A stretch of DNA of 40,170 nt from Acidovorax sp. Leaf160 (GCF_001424265.1 NZ_LMOV01000016.1:1-40170), one strand, 5' to 3'; shown: positions 8,156 to 17,668, numbered from the stretch's first letter. Made by a program: numbers and translations. The notes: a model not told the origin generated them from the sequence alone.

Positions 8156-8818
8156 ATGCGCACTGAACCCGTCGAATCCGCTGAATCTCTCATTTTCTAC
8201 ACCCACCCCATGTCGCGCGGCCGGGTCAGCCGCTGGATGCTGGAGGAAACCGGGCTGCCTTACGCCGAAGTGGTGCTCGACTATGGCAGCACGATGAAGT
8301 CTGCTGACTATCTGGCCGTCAATCCCATGGGCAAGGTGCCGGCCCTGCGGCACGGTGGGGCGACCATCACCGAGGGCGCCGCGATCTGCCTGCATCTGGC
8401 CGACCTGGCGCCGCAACGGGCGCTGGTGCCACCACCCGGCTCGGCATTGCGCGGCCTGTGCTACCGCTGGCTTTTTTTCGCAGCCGGCCCGCTCGAGTCG
8501 TTCCTGACGGCGCGCAAGCACGGCCCGCTGGCACCCGCCGTGGAGGCCGGCTACGGCCAGGAGGCCGATCTGATGCGCACGCTGGAGCAGGCCGTGGCCG
8601 GCAAGGCGTACGTGGTGGGCGAGAGCTTCACGGTCGCCGATCTGTACCTCTCGGCATTGCTGGGCTTCTACATGCGCGTCGGGATGCTGGAGCGCAAGCC
8701 CGTCTTCGAGTCCTACGCCATGCCGCATTTCCAGCGTCCGGCTGCCTTGAGGGCGCAGGCAAGGGACGACGCGCTGATGGCGGCCCATCCGCACCCGGCC
8801 GCGCCCGTGGCGGCCTGA
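8156..8818 (+). CDS. Glutathione S-transferase family protein
   Basis: A cytosolic GST of 220 residues. The thioredoxin-like N-terminal domain (about 12-88) contains FYTHPMSRGRVSRWMLEETG (the glutathione-activating region, with Ser rather than Tyr near its start) and the cis-Pro block NPMGKVPAL. The all-helical C-terminal domain carries the conserved GESFTVADLYLSALL. The ATG at 8156 is preceded by GGAG 6-9 bases upstream; a GTG at 8111 in frame would add 15 unconserved residues. It probably forms a transcription unit with, or is a target of, the WYL regulator just upstream. The substrate is unknown. Confidence 0.88.
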   Translation: MRTEPVESAESLIFYTHPMSRGRVSRWMLEETGLPYAEVVLDYGSTMKSADYLAVNPMGKVPALRHGGATITEGAAICLHLADLAPQRALVPPPGSALRGLCYRWLFFAAGPLESFLTARKHGPLAPAVEAGYGQEADLMRTLEQAVAGKAYVVGESFTVADLYLSALLGFYMRVGMLERKPVFESYAMPHFQRPAALRAQARDDALMAAHPHPAAPVAA

Positions 8819-9032
8819 GCCATTGAGCGACCCCGGCGGGGGGAAGCCTCCTGCGCCGGGCTGCAGTTGCATCGAGGTGCCAGCACCGACCGCCGGGCGC
8901 GCGAGTGTCCTGGCGGACCGTGGTGCCTGCGGGGTTTCGCCGAATTCCTACTCGGGTTGAGCAAGCTGCCTACATCGCCGTCCAACGCGGCGCCCTAGGC
9001 TGCTTATCAAATTGTTACCGATGTAAGTGATC

Positions 9033-10655
9033 ATGCAAAACACCCTGCCCGTCAAGAAGCAGCTCACTCTCGCCTTCGGGCTGCTGGTCTTACTGATGGC
9101 AGCCATCTCCCTGCTGGCGATCTCGCTGCTGCAGCGGTCCGACCAGAATTTCGCAACCTACGTGAACGGCGTGAATGCCCGCGCGTTGCTCGCGGAGCAG
9201 ATCCGGACCGCCGTGGACAGGAGAGCGATAGCCGCTAGAAACCTGACCTTGCTGCGGCCGGCAGACGACACGGCGCCGGAATATGCCGAGATCCTGAAAT
9301 CGCATCAGGACGTGCAAGACCGCATTGCCCGCCTGCGTGGCCTGATCGCCGACGCGAAAGACAGCACGCCTGAAGCCAAGGGCTTGGCGGACACGATTGC
9401 CGAGGTCGAAAGCCGTTACGGACCGGTCGCGCTGTCGATCACCGAACTGGCCAACCGCCGCGCCACCGGAGAGGCGGCTCAGAAGATCCTGGACGACTGC
9501 CGGCCCCTTCTGGTGGAGCTGATCGCAGCGACCAACGCCTACCGTGACTACACCGCCCGGCGCTCCGAAAAGAGCGTGCTGGAATCCCAGAGCCAATATG
9601 GCTTCCACCGCGACCTGCTGATCGGATGCGCCGCCCTGGCGCTTGCCCTGGCGTTGCTGTCCGGCTGGGCCATCATTCGGTCGCTGAGCACCTTGCTCGG
9701 TTCCGAGCCCGCTGCCCTCAGCCGCATCGCGCAGGGTGTGGCGGCGGGCGACCTGAGCGATGTGCAAGGTGCGGGCGCCGCCCTGCCTTCGAGCGTTCTG
9801 GCGTCGCTCGTCCACATGCAAAAAAGCCTCGCAGCGACCGTCTACCAGGTGCGCGCGGCGGCCGACTCCATCTTGAGCGGGTCGGCGGAAATCGCCGCCG
9901 GCAATGCCGAGCTGAGCCGCCGGACCGAGGAGCAGGCCAGCGCTCTGGAGGAGACCGCTGCGACCATGGACCAGATCGCAGGCACGATTCAGCAGAACGC
10001 GGAGAACGCAGCGCAGGCTTCGGTGCAGGCCAGGCATTCGCTGGATGTCGTCGAAAAGAGCAACCGACTGGTGATGGATGTCGTGGATTCGATGGCCACC
10101 ATCGACCGGGGTTCGAAGCGGATCGCCGACATCGTGGACGTCATCGACGGCATCGCGTTCCAGACCAACCTGCTCGCGCTGAATGCCGCCGTCGAGGCGG
10201 CGCGAGCCGGAGAACAAGGCAAAGGCTTCGCGGTGGTGGCAAGCGAGGTCCGCAATCTGGCCCAGCGCAGCGCCAGCGCCGCCACCGAAATCAAGCAGCT
10301 GATCCAGAGCAGCGTGGGTGCCGTGGACGATGGCGTCCGGCTGGCGCAGCAAGCTGGAGCCTCCATGAACACGGTCGCGGGTTCCGTGGGATCGCTGGCG
10401 CAACTGGTGGGTGAGATCAGCACCGCGAGCCAGGACCAGGCGGTCGGCGTGTCCCAGGTCGGCAAGGCGATCGGCCAGATCGACCATGCGACGCAGCAGA
10501 ATGCGTCGCTGGTGGAGGAAGCGGCGGCAGCGGCTGACAGCCTGAAGCTGCAGGCGGAGCGGCTGGTCGCCTCCGTGAGGGCGTTCTCGCTGGAGGGCAG
10601 GGCGGCGCAGGGCCCGCTTGGCCTCGGAGGGCGCCAGCCCCTGCTCGCTGCCTGA
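9033..10655 (+). CDS. Methyl-accepting chemotaxis protein
   Basis: A 540-residue transmembrane chemoreceptor. TM1 lies at about residues 9-32, a periplasmic four-helix-bundle-type sensor at about 33-190, TM2 at about 192-213, then HAMP and a long cytoplasmic coiled coil. The hairpin tip [20 protein letters not shown], followed by [25 protein letters not shown], is the invariant CheA/CheW contact region. Flanking [16 protein letters not shown] and [13 protein letters not shown] are typical methylation helices. There is no C-terminal CheR-tethering pentapeptide. The ATG at 9033 is preferred over an in-frame GTG two codons earlier; neither has a strong ribosome site. The ligand is unknown and no other chemotaxis gene is nearby. 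Confidence 0.93.
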   Translation: MQNTLPVKKQLTLAFGLLVLLMAAISLLAISLLQRSDQNFATYVNGVNARALLAEQIRTAVDRRAIAARNLTLLRPADDTAPEYAEILKSHQDVQDRIARLRGLIADAKDSTPEAKGLADTIAEVESRYGPVALSITELANRRATGEAAQKILDDCRPLLVELIAATNAYRDYTARRSEKSVLESQSQYGFHRDLLIGCAALALALALLSGWAIIRSLSTLLGSEPAALSRIAQGVAAGDLSDVQGAGAALPSSVLASLVHMQKSLAATVYQVRAAADSILSGSAEIAAGNAELSRRTEEQASALEETAATMDQIAGTIQQNAENAAQASVQARHSLDVVEKSNRLVMDVVDSMATIDRGSKRIADIVDVIDGIAFQTNLLALNAAVEAARAGEQGKGFAVVASEVRNLAQRSASAATEIKQLIQSSVGAVDDGVRLAQQAGASMNTVAGSVGSLAQLVGEISTASQDQAVGVSQVGKAIGQIDHATQQNASLVEEAAAAADSLKLQAERLVASVRAFSLEGRAAQGPLGLGGRQPLLAA

Positions 10656-10680
10656 CCGCCCGGCGGGCCGTTGCCGGCTC

Positions 10681-10715
10681 AGGGCACAGGGCACAGGGCA
10701 CAGGGCACAGGGCTC
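10681..10715. repeat. 7-bp tandem repeat (AGGGCAC)x4 plus a variant
   Basis: Four exact AGGGCAC units and a fifth AGGGCTC unit lie between the convergent chemoreceptor and yqeY genes, 16 bp past the yqeY stop codon. The unit length is not a multiple of three and the array is non-coding. It is a likely variable-number locus. Confidence 0.9.
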
Positions 10716-10730
10716 CGCGCGGGCGCTGCT

Positions 10731-11180
10731 TCAGCCTGCCAGCGCGGCCTTGACGGCGGCGGACACCTGGCCCATGTCGGCCTTGCCGGCCAGGCGCGTC
10801 TTGACCGCGCCCATCACCTTGCCCATGTCGCCCGGGCCGGCGGCGCCCAATTCGGCGACGATGGCCTGGACGGCAGCCGTCACTTCTTCTGCCGACATGC
10901 GTTCCGGCAGGTAGGCCTGCAGCACCACCAGCTCCGACTTTTCCTTGTCGGCCAGGTCTTGCCGGCCGGCACCTTCGAATGCGGAGATGGAGTCCTTGCG
11001 CTGCTTGATGAGCTTGTCCACGATGGCGACGATGGCCGCATCGTCTTCCAGCGCCACGCGCTCGTCCACTTCCTTTTGCTTGATCGCCGCCTGCAGCAGG
11101 CGAATGGTGCCGAGGCGCTCGGAGTCCTTGGCGCGCATGGCGGTCTTCATGTCTTCGGTGATCTGTTCCTTGAGGCCCAT
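10731..11180 (-). CDS. yqeY: GatB/YqeY domain-containing protein
   Basis: A 149-residue protein matching the usual YqeY length. It is mostly alpha-helical: MGLKEQITEDMKTAMRAKDS at the start, QAYLPERMS in the middle and GDMGKVMGAVKTRLAGKADMG near the end are family blocks shared with the tail domain of GatB. It is thought to bind tRNA or assist an amidotransferase-like step, but its exact role is not established. The ATG at 11180 has AGGAG 7 bases upstream on the minus strand; an open frame continues upstream without conservation. It lies downstream of rpsU on the same strand, the rpsU-yqeY pairing seen in many proteobacteria, but a terminator separates them here. Confidence 0.92.
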   Translation of the reverse strand: MGLKEQITEDMKTAMRAKDSERLGTIRLLQAAIKQKEVDERVALEDDAAIVAIVDKLIKQRKDSISAFEGAGRQDLADKEKSELVVLQAYLPERMSAEEVTAAVQAIVAELGAAGPGDMGKVMGAVKTRLAGKADMGQVSAAVKAALAG

Positions 11181-11295
11181 GGCGGCGCTCCTTTGGCTAT
11201 GAATGGGTGACGGCGGAAAAAGGGGGGCACGAAGCCTTCGTGGCCGGGCGCGGCGCCGCAGGGGCGCAGAGAAGGCTTTTTGCAGACCCACAACG

Positions 11296-11329
11296 AAAAA
11301 ACCCGCGCTTGGCGTCCCTAGCGCGGGTT
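11296..11329 (-). terminator. Intrinsic terminator of rpsU
   Basis: On the minus strand, AACCCGCGC and GCGCGGGTT form a 9-bp stem around a 12-base loop, followed directly by a run of T. It starts 27 bp past the rpsU stop codon and should separate rpsU from yqeY. Confidence 0.85.
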
Positions 11330-11355
11330 GTCGGCTTGAAGGCCGGCGGTACGGA

Positions 11356-11568
11356 TCAGTACAGCTTCTTGGGCAGTTGCATGCTGCGAACGCGCTTGTA
11401 GTGGCGCTTCACGGCGGCTGCCTTCTTGCGCTTGCGCTCGGCGGTGGGCTTTTCATAGAACTCGCGGGCGCGCAGGTCGGTCAGCAGGCCCAGCTTTTCG
11501 ATGGTGCGCTTGAAGCGGCGCAGCGCCACGTCGAAGGGTTCGTTCTCTTTAACGCGAATGGTGGTCAT
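11356..11568 (-). CDS. rpsU: 30S ribosomal protein S21
   Basis: A 70-residue basic protein that is clearly bS21: [20 protein letters not shown] at the start, then [20 protein letters not shown]. bS21 sits on the 30S platform near the anti-Shine-Dalgarno region and helps initiation. Length is normal for betaproteobacteria. It is followed by an intrinsic terminator and preceded by a long untranslated region containing TATAAT, so it probably forms a single-gene transcription unit. In enterobacteria rpsU is linked to dnaG and rpoD; here they are absent. Confidence 0.97.
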
Positions 11569-11693
11569 CAGCTCAATATTTCCAAAGTGTGCCGGCAGAG
11601 GGTTTCCAGGAGATCGGGCCTGAGAGCCGTACGCGGCGAAATTCCCCGTCTATAACTAGTATTGGCCGACGGGGTTTGCCAGCAAAGCCGGAG

Positions 11694-11699
11694 ATTATA
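11694..11699 (-). promoter_or_regulatory. Putative -10 element of rpsU
   Basis: A perfect TATAAT on the minus strand (context GCTATAATCTCC) lies about 125 bp upstream of the rpsU start. A -35 hexamer is not convincing. The rest of the 300-bp gap 11569-11868 holds a second AT-rich patch near 11650 and no gene that I can support. Confidence 0.45.
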
Positions 11700-11868
11700 G
11701 CGGCACGCGCGGCGGTTCGGGCAGCAGCCACGGCGCAGGCGTCCAAAACGGCCGGCTTTCCCAGGTCGGCTTGAAATTTGCTTCAAGGCGTTACGGCCAA
11801 GAGCCGCCTGCCGTCCGCTGTTTTTCCGCGCATTCCGCGCGGGCTCGGCCTGGCGGCGCTCCCTTCCC

Positions 11869-14800
11869 ATGTCTTTGATGCAACGCGTTTCCGGCTGGCT
11901 GGGCCGGCTCAGCGTGGGCCGCAAGCTCATGCTCATCTACCTGCTCGACCTCACGGCGGTGATCTATGTCTCGAGCATTCTCATCCATGAAAAATTCCTG
12001 GCGATCGACTTCGCGCGCAAGGAAATCGTCGGCACGGCCTACGCCTCCGTCGTGCGCGACGCGTTGATGGGCGTCTTCGCGCCGGGCGACGGCACGCCGC
12101 CGACGCTGGTGCTCGACCGGCTGGTCGAGGCCCGCGCCGCGCACGACGACCGGCTGAAGACTGCCGAGCCCGCCGCGCGATTCGAGGCGCTGCTGCGCCG
12201 GTCCGTCGATGCGGGTGCCGCCGCCCCGCCAGCCGCTGCGCCCGAACCGTCGCGGCCTGAGCCGCAGGCGGCGATCCGTGGCGAACTCCTGCGCGAAGGG
12301 CGCGAGTTGCTGACCACGGTGGGCAACCAGTCCAACCTGATCCTCGACCCCGATCTGGACAGCTACTACGTGATGTCGCTGGTGCTGCTGCGCTTTCCCG
12401 AGCTGCTGCAGGTCACGCACGACACGGTGAACTTCCTGACCGCCGCCCCCAGCCGGCAGGGCGGGCACCGGTCCGCCGAACTGCTGACCCTGGCCGGGCG
12501 GCTCGACGCCGTCATGCTGGGCATCGACTCGGACTACAACCAGGCCTTCATCGCCGGTTCGCCCGCGATGCGGGCGGCGCTCACGCAGCAGCGTGGAGCG
12601 CTGAAAGATGCCGGGGCGGACTTCCAGGCGCTCCTGCAGGCCATTGCGCAGGGCGAGACGCGCACGGCCCTGGCCGAGCTGCCCGACCGGCAGCGCGCTT
12701 TGCAGCTGAACCTGCAGACCGCCTGGGAGCAAGGCACGCTGCAGCTCGACCAGCTGCTCTACGCGCGGGTGGACGACCTCTTCGCGCGCATGTGGCTGCA
12801 CCTGGGCACGGCCGTGCTGCTGCTGGGCTGCATCCTCAGCCTGGTCACGCTGGTGGCGCGGCAGATCGCGAAGCCGCTGCAACAGCTGGCGCGGGTGGCC
12901 GACGAGGTGCGCCGCAGCGGCGACCACACCCTGCGCGCGCACTGGACGAGCCGCGACGAGATCGGCCGTCTGGTCACCGCTTTCAACGGCATGCTGGAGC
13001 AGCTCGACCGCGAACGCCTGCTGCAGCAGGAGCTGGCCGCCAGCGCCCGCGCCGCCGAGGCGCAGCGCGAACTGGTCGAGGCCTTCCCGATCCCGATGGT
13101 CGTTACCTCGGTGCCTGAACACGAAGTGCTGCACGCCAACGCGCCCGCCGCGCTGTGGCTCGACGGCACCGTGCGCGACCCCTGGCGCCGCGGCCTGGAG
13201 CCCGGCGTGCGCGCGCGCTTCTTCCAGCGGCTGGCCGACCAGGGCGTGGTGGACGAATTCGAGGTGCGCTGGAAGGGCAGCGCCGAGCCGCTCTGGGCCG
13301 TTCTCTCGGCGCGCTGCCTGCGATTCCAGGGCCGCGACGCGATGCTCACCGCCTTCACGCCGATCAACGTGCTGAAAGTGATGGAGCAGCGGCTCGAGCT
13401 GTGGGCCAAGGTGTTCGAGGCCTCGTCGGAAGGCATCATCATCATGACGGCCGAGCAGCAGATCGTGAGTGTGAACAAGGCGTTCTGCCGCAGCACCCAC
13501 TACGACTTCTACGAGGTCATCGGCGAGAACCTCAGCTTCCTGATGGAGGACGACGCGCGCGACCCGCCGCTGGGCGCCGCCATCGCGCGCACGCTGCAGG
13601 AAAAGGAGTCGTGGCAGGGAGAGGTGCGCCTGCGCCGCCGCTCGGGCGACACCTATCCGGCATGGCTCATGGTGTCGGCCGTGCGCGAAGGCGGCAAGGG
13701 CGGGGCGGTGGCCAACCACATCGGCATCGCCCTCGACATCACCGACCGCAAGCGCAGCGAAGAGCGGATCCAGTTCCTGGCCCACCACGACGTGCTGACG
13801 GAGCTGCCCAACCGTTCGCTCTGCGTGCAGCGGCTCGAGGCCGCCCTGGCGCAGGCCTCGCTGGCCCGCCAGCGCGTGGCCGTGCTGTTCATCGACCTCG
13901 ACCGCTTCAAGGCGATCAATGACACGCTGGGGCATCACGTCGGCGATGGGCTGCTGCGCTCGGTGGCCGCGCGGCTCACGCAGGCTGTGCGGCAAGGCGA
14001 CACCGTCAGCCGGCTGGGCGGCGACGAGTTCGTGATCGTGATGCCGAACGTGCAGGGCCCGCAGGACGTGCTGCAGCTGGTGGAGCAGCGGCTGATTCCG
14101 GCCATCCGCCAGAGCCACCCGGTGCAGGAGCACGAGCTGAACGTCTCGTGCAGCGTCGGCATCGCGGTCTACCCGGAAGACGGCACCGACATCGACGAGC
14201 TGATGCGCCGCGCCGATGCCGCCATGTACGAGGCCAAGACCACGGGCCGCGACATGGCGCGGCTCTATTCGCTGGAAACCGACCAGCGCGTGCAGGCCCG
14301 CCAGGCGATGGAGCAGCAGCTGCGCCGCGCGCTCGAACGCGGCGAGCTGGAGCTGCACTACCAGCCGCGGGTGGACACGCGCAGCAGCCGGCTGACGGGG
14401 CTGGAGGCGCTGCTGCGCTGGAACCATCCCGTGCTGGGCCAGGTGCTGCCGGGCGAATTCATCCCGATCGCCGAAGAGTCGGGACTGATCCGGTCCATCG
14501 GCAGCTGGGTGATCGAGCAGGCATGCGCGCAGTGGGTGCGCTGGCGCGAGGAGGACGCCGGAGGCGTGGGGCTCGGCGGCCTGCCGGTGTCGGTGAACCT
14601 GTCGGCCGCCCAGCTGGCAGATCCGCAGCTGGTGCCCGATCTGCGCCGGCTGCTGGCCCGCTGCGCCATGCCTGCCCACCAGCTGGAGCTGGAGCTCACC
14701 GAATCACAGCTGATGGAGCGTGCCGACGCCGCCCAGCAGCAGCTGGCCGCGCTGAAGGCGCTGGGCGTGCAGCTGTCCATCGACGACTTCGGCACCGGCT

Positions 14801-15105
14801 ATTCCAGCCTGGCCTACCTCAAGCGCTTCGACATCGACAAGCTGAAGGTGGACAAATCGTTCATCGGCGACATGCTCACCAGTCCAGCCGACCTGGCCAT
14901 CACGCGCGCGGTGATCGCGCTGGGCCACACCCTAGGGCTGAAGGTGGTGGCCGAGGGGGTGGAGGACCAGGCCACCGTGCAGGTGCTGGACGCGCTCGAC
15001 TGCGATGAACTGCAGGGCTTTCATTTCAGCCGCGCCCTGCCGGTGGCAGCGCTGGCCGAATGGGTGGCGACACGCGCGCCGCATTCCGCCGCGCTGGTGG
15101 ACTGA
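11869..15105 (+). CDS. Membrane-bound GGDEF-EAL c-di-GMP signalling protein with HAMP and PAS domains
   Basis: A 1078-residue protein. TM1 is at about residues 18-42 and TM2 at about 307-332, bounding a large periplasmic helical sensor; HAMP follows at about 334-386. Two PAS-like domains lie at about 400-490 and 510-625. The GGDEF domain has RLGGDEF (near 716) and an intact RxxD inhibitory site five residues before it (RQGD). The EAL domain has LEALLRW (near 845), SVNLSAAQL, ELELTES, IDDFGTGYSSL (near 971) and VVAEGVED, all metal- and substrate-binding residues present. Both c-di-GMP synthesis and hydrolysis therefore look possible. It stands alone between rpsU and a convergent flavoprotein gene; the signal sensed is unknown. 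Confidence 0.95.
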   Translation: MSLMQRVSGWLGRLSVGRKLMLIYLLDLTAVIYVSSILIHEKFLAIDFARKEIVGTAYASVVRDALMGVFAPGDGTPPTLVLDRLVEARAAHDDRLKTAEPAARFEALLRRSVDAGAAAPPAAAPEPSRPEPQAAIRGELLREGRELLTTVGNQSNLILDPDLDSYYVMSLVLLRFPELLQVTHDTVNFLTAAPSRQGGHRSAELLTLAGRLDAVMLGIDSDYNQAFIAGSPAMRAALTQQRGALKDAGADFQALLQAIAQGETRTALAELPDRQRALQLNLQTAWEQGTLQLDQLLYARVDDLFARMWLHLGTAVLLLGCILSLVTLVARQIAKPLQQLARVADEVRRSGDHTLRAHWTSRDEIGRLVTAFNGMLEQLDRERLLQQELAASARAAEAQRELVEAFPIPMVVTSVPEHEVLHANAPAALWLDGTVRDPWRRGLEPGVRARFFQRLADQGVVDEFEVRWKGSAEPLWAVLSARCLRFQGRDAMLTAFTPINVLKVMEQRLELWAKVFEASSEGIIIMTAEQQIVSVNKAFCRSTHYDFYEVIGENLSFLMEDDARDPPLGAAIARTLQEKESWQGEVRLRRRSGDTYPAWLMVSAVREGGKGGAVANHIGIALDITDRKRSEERIQFLAHHDVLTELPNRSLCVQRLEAALAQASLARQRVAVLFIDLDRFKAINDTLGHHVGDGLLRSVAARLTQAVRQGDTVSRLGGDEFVIVMPNVQGPQDVLQLVEQRLIPAIRQSHPVQEHELNVSCSVGIAVYPEDGTDIDELMRRADAAMYEAKTTGRDMARLYSLETDQRVQARQAMEQQLRRALERGELELHYQPRVDTRSSRLTGLEALLRWNHPVLGQVLPGEFIPIAEESGLIRSIGSWVIEQACAQWVRWREEDAGGVGLGGLPVSVNLSAAQLADPQLVPDLRRLLARCAMPAHQLELELTESQLMERADAAQQQLAALKALGVQLSIDDFGTGYSSLAYLKRFDIDKLKVDKSFIGDMLTSPADLAITRAVIALGHTLGLKVVAEGVEDQATVQVLDALDCDELQGFHFSRALPVAALAEWVATRAPHSAALVD

Positions 15106-15215
15106 GCCGTCCCGTCGAGGGATCCAAGGGAGGGTCCTCGGAACAGCACGCGCCGGCGTTGGCGCAAGGTGCAGGCCAGGGATTGGGTTCGGGAGCCCGC
15201 CGCCGCGCCCCGGGC

Positions 15216-16544
15216 TCAGGCGCCGGGCAGCGCCTGCGCGCAGGCGTAGGCGCTGGCCCAGGCCCACTGGAAGTTGTAGCCGCCCAGCCAGCCGGTGATG
15301 TCCACCACCTCGCCGATGAAGTAAAGGCCCGGCTGCGCCTTGGCTTCCATCGTCTGCTGCGACAGCGCGCGGGTGTCGACGCCGCCCAGCGTCACCTCGG
15401 CCTTCTTGTAGCCCTCGGTGCCGGTGGGGGTCAGCTGCCAGCGTGCCAGTTGCTCGGCCAGGCGCGCCAGGGCCTTGTCGGCGGCCTCGTTGATGGGCCG
15501 CTGCCAGTCCGGGCTCTGCTGTGCCCAGGTGTCGGCCAGCCGGCTGGGCACCAGCGTCGCCAGCTCGTTGGCGATGAGCTTCTTCGAGCGGGCCTTGCCG
15601 GCCGACAAGGCCTCGGGCAGATCGACGCCCGGCGCCAGGTCGATGGCGAGCGGCGTGCCCGGCTGCCAGTAGCTGGAGATCTGCAGCACCGCCGGGCCCG
15701 ACAGGCCGCGGTGGGTGAAGAGCAGGTCTTCGAGGAAGACGGTGCGCGCCTTCTTTCTGCCGCTGTGCCGCCCTGCAGAAGAACCCGCCCCCTCGACGGG
15801 CGGCGACCCGCCTGCCGGCGGAGCGTGGGATGGGTCGGGCGCGTCCGTGCTGATCTCCACGGGCAGGGCCAGGCCCGACAGCTGGGCGTAGGGCGCCCAG
15901 GCGTCTGCGTCGAAGGTGAGCGGCACCAGGCCCGGGCGCCGCTCCACCAGCGGAATGCCGAACTGCTGGGCAAGCCGGTAGCCGAAGTCGGTCGCACCGA
16001 TCTTCGGGATCGACAGCCCGCCGGTCGCCACCACCAGGCTGCGCGCCTCGATGCGCCCTCTGCTGCTATCGATTTGATAGCTATCTGTGCCCGTCCCATC
16101 GGCGCTCGCAGCCGAAAAGGCGATGTTTTTGACGTTGCAGGGCTGCCAGCGCTCCACACCCCCCGCCGCGCATTCGGCCAACAGCATCCGGATGATGTCC
16201 TCCGCCGACCGGTCGGCGAAGAGCTGGCCCTTGTGCTTTTCGTGGTGGGGGATGCCGTGGCGGTCCATCAGCGCGATGAAGTCGGCCGGCGTGTAGCGCG
16301 ACAGCGCGGAACGCGCGAACTGCGGGTTCTGTCCGACGAAGTGCTTGTGCGGCGCACGCACGTCGAGGTCGCGGTTGGTGAAGTTGCAGCGCCCGCCGCC
16401 GGAGATTCGGATCTTCTCGGCCACTTTCTCCGCATGGTCGATCAGCAGCACCTTCAAGCCGCGCTGGCCGGCTTGCGCCGCGCAGAACAGGCCGGCCGCG
16501 CCGGCGCCGATGATGACGGCATCGAACCGGTGAACGGGGTCCAT
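15216..16544 (-). CDS. HI0933-family NAD(P)/FAD-dependent oxidoreductase
   Basis: A 442-residue flavoprotein of the HI0933/YhiN family, somewhat longer than the usual roughly 390-420. FAD-binding motifs: AVIIGAGAAGLFCAAQAG (9-26), KIRISGGGRCNFTN (44-57) and a terminal GEVVDITGWLGGYNFQWA. Two non-conserved insertions account for the extra length. One, at about residues 150-165, is encoded by a GCTAT-N7-ATAGC palindrome (DSYQIDSSRG). The other, at about 235-265, is rich in Pro, Ser and Gly. Its start overlaps the stop of the sterol-desaturase-like gene by one base (TGATG), so translation is probably coupled. The physiological reaction is unknown. Confidence 0.9.
   Translation of the reverse strand: MDPVHRFDAVIIGAGAAGLFCAAQAGQRGLKVLLIDHAEKVAEKIRISGGGRCNFTNRDLDVRAPHKHFVGQNPQFARSALSRYTPADFIALMDRHGIPHHEKHKGQLFADRSAEDIIRMLLAECAAGGVERWQPCNVKNIAFSAASADGTGTDSYQIDSSRGRIEARSLVVATGGLSIPKIGATDFGYRLAQQFGIPLVERRPGLVPLTFDADAWAPYAQLSGLALPVEISTDAPDPSHAPPAGGSPPVEGAGSSAGRHSGRKKARTVFLEDLLFTHRGLSGPAVLQISSYWQPGTPLAIDLAPGVDLPEALSAGKARSKKLIANELATLVPSRLADTWAQQSPDWQRPINEAADKALARLAEQLARWQLTPTGTEGYKKAEVTLGGVDTRALSQQTMEAKAQPGLYFIGEVVDITGWLGGYNFQWAWASAYACAQALPGA
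16065..16081. repeat. GCTAT-N7-ATAGC palindromic element, copy 2 (inside a gene)
   Basis: On the minus strand the element reads GCTATCAAATCGATAGC, one base different from the copy at 23303. It lies in frame inside the HI0933-family gene and encodes part of a non-conserved insertion. Confidence 0.65.
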
Positions 16545-17668
16545 CAGCCCTTCCACGTGAACGGGAACTTCAGCTGCTTCATGAAGCCGTTGGGCACGTA
16601 GTCGCCCAGCACGCCGTACTGCTCGGGCCAGAGCTTGGTGCTCTTGACGGCAGTGCCGAAGGCGTAGTCGATGAAGGCGAAGTGGGCCGCGTAGTTGCGA
16701 TCCAGGGCTTCCTTGTCCTGGCTGTGGTGCCAGTGGTGGAAGTTGGGCGTGACCAGGATGTAGCGCAGCGGCCCCAGGCGCACGCTGACGTTGGCATGGT
16801 TGAACACCGCCTGGAAGCCGACGATGACGATGTAGGCGTCGATCACTTCCTTGGAGAAGCCCAGCACGTAGATGGGCGCGAGCACCAGCGTGCGGGTGAT
16901 GAGCAGCTCCAAGATGTGCTGGCGCGAGCCCGCCATCCAGTCCATGCTCTTGACGCTGTGGTGCACGGCATGCAGGCGCCATAGCGTCGGCACCTCGTGG
17001 TAGGCGCGGTGCGTCCAGTACTGCACCAGGTCGGCCACCAGCACGATGAGGAACAGCGCCACCCAGAAGTTGAGGCCCTGCACCCAGCCGCGCAGGCCGT
17101 CGCTGGCGGCCCAGCCGAAGAACTTGTGCACCATCAGATTGGTGGCCAGCAGCACGAAGCCGACCACCATGTGGTTCACGATGAAATGGTGGAAGTCGGT
17201 TTGCCACTCGGGGCGGAAGATGGGCTGGTCCCGCCGCAGCGCGAACAGCTTTTCGATGAAGATGAAGATCAGCGCGCTGCCCAGCAGGTCGAGGATGAAC
17301 CAGTCGAGCCCGATGTAGGGCGTGCCGTCCGCGAAGTCCTGCACCGGTACCTTGTGCCCGCCCAGCATGGTGGCCGACACCACCAGCAGGAACGCTGCCG
17401 ACGACAGCCAGCGCGATCGGTTGAAGATGATGTTGACGAGCGACAGCCCGCCCGCGACCACCAGCGCCACGAAGAGAATGGTGCGGATCACGTCCACGTC
17501 GTAGCTCTTGCGCAGCTGCGGCGTGGTGAGGTACTGCGGAAAGTGGAACGCGATCACCCCCAGCAGGCACAGGATGCCCAGCGACAGCGCGATCACGCCG
17601 GTGATGATCCCCTTGCCCGGGCGCATGGCCCCGTGGCTCTGGGTGAAATCGTTCAGTTTGTCGAGCAT
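16544..17668 (-). CDS. Sterol desaturase / fatty acid hydroxylase family membrane protein
   Basis: A 374-residue integral membrane protein with about eight hydrophobic segments and the histidine clusters of the di-iron fatty acid hydroxylase superfamily: HRAYH (220-224), HAVHH (233-237), H291 and HHWHH (311-315). An additional HHFIVNH is at 160-166. These enzymes use O2 and reducing power to hydroxylate or desaturate lipid substrates; bacterial substrates are mostly unknown. It is the first gene of a two-gene unit with the HI0933-type flavoprotein (one-base overlap), which raises the possibility that the flavoprotein supplies electrons, although this is only inference from the overlap. The start ATG at 17668 is 97 bp from a divergent thioesterase gene. 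Confidence 0.9.
   Translation of the reverse strand: MLDKLNDFTQSHGAMRPGKGIITGVIALSLGILCLLGVIAFHFPQYLTTPQLRKSYDVDVIRTILFVALVVAGGLSLVNIIFNRSRWLSSAAFLLVVSATMLGGHKVPVQDFADGTPYIGLDWFILDLLGSALIFIFIEKLFALRRDQPIFRPEWQTDFHHFIVNHMVVGFVLLATNLMVHKFFGWAASDGLRGWVQGLNFWVALFLIVLVADLVQYWTHRAYHEVPTLWRLHAVHHSVKSMDWMAGSRQHILELLITRTLVLAPIYVLGFSKEVIDAYIVIVGFQAVFNHANVSVRLGPLRYILVTPNFHHWHHSQDKEALDRNYAAHFAFIDYAFGTAVKSTKLWPEQYGVLGDYVPNGFMKQLKFPFTWKG

Noticed and set aside
8819-9032. Sigma-28 promoter of the chemoreceptor gene
   Set aside because: No TAAA-N15-GCCGATAA-like sequence was found in this 214-bp gap; I see nothing else there that I can support.
11791-14679. A 962-codon open frame on the minus strand
   Set aside because: It lies opposite the GGDEF-EAL gene, has Arg/His/Gln/Ala-rich low-information composition, no recognisable domain and no ribosome site. 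It is a GC-driven shadow.
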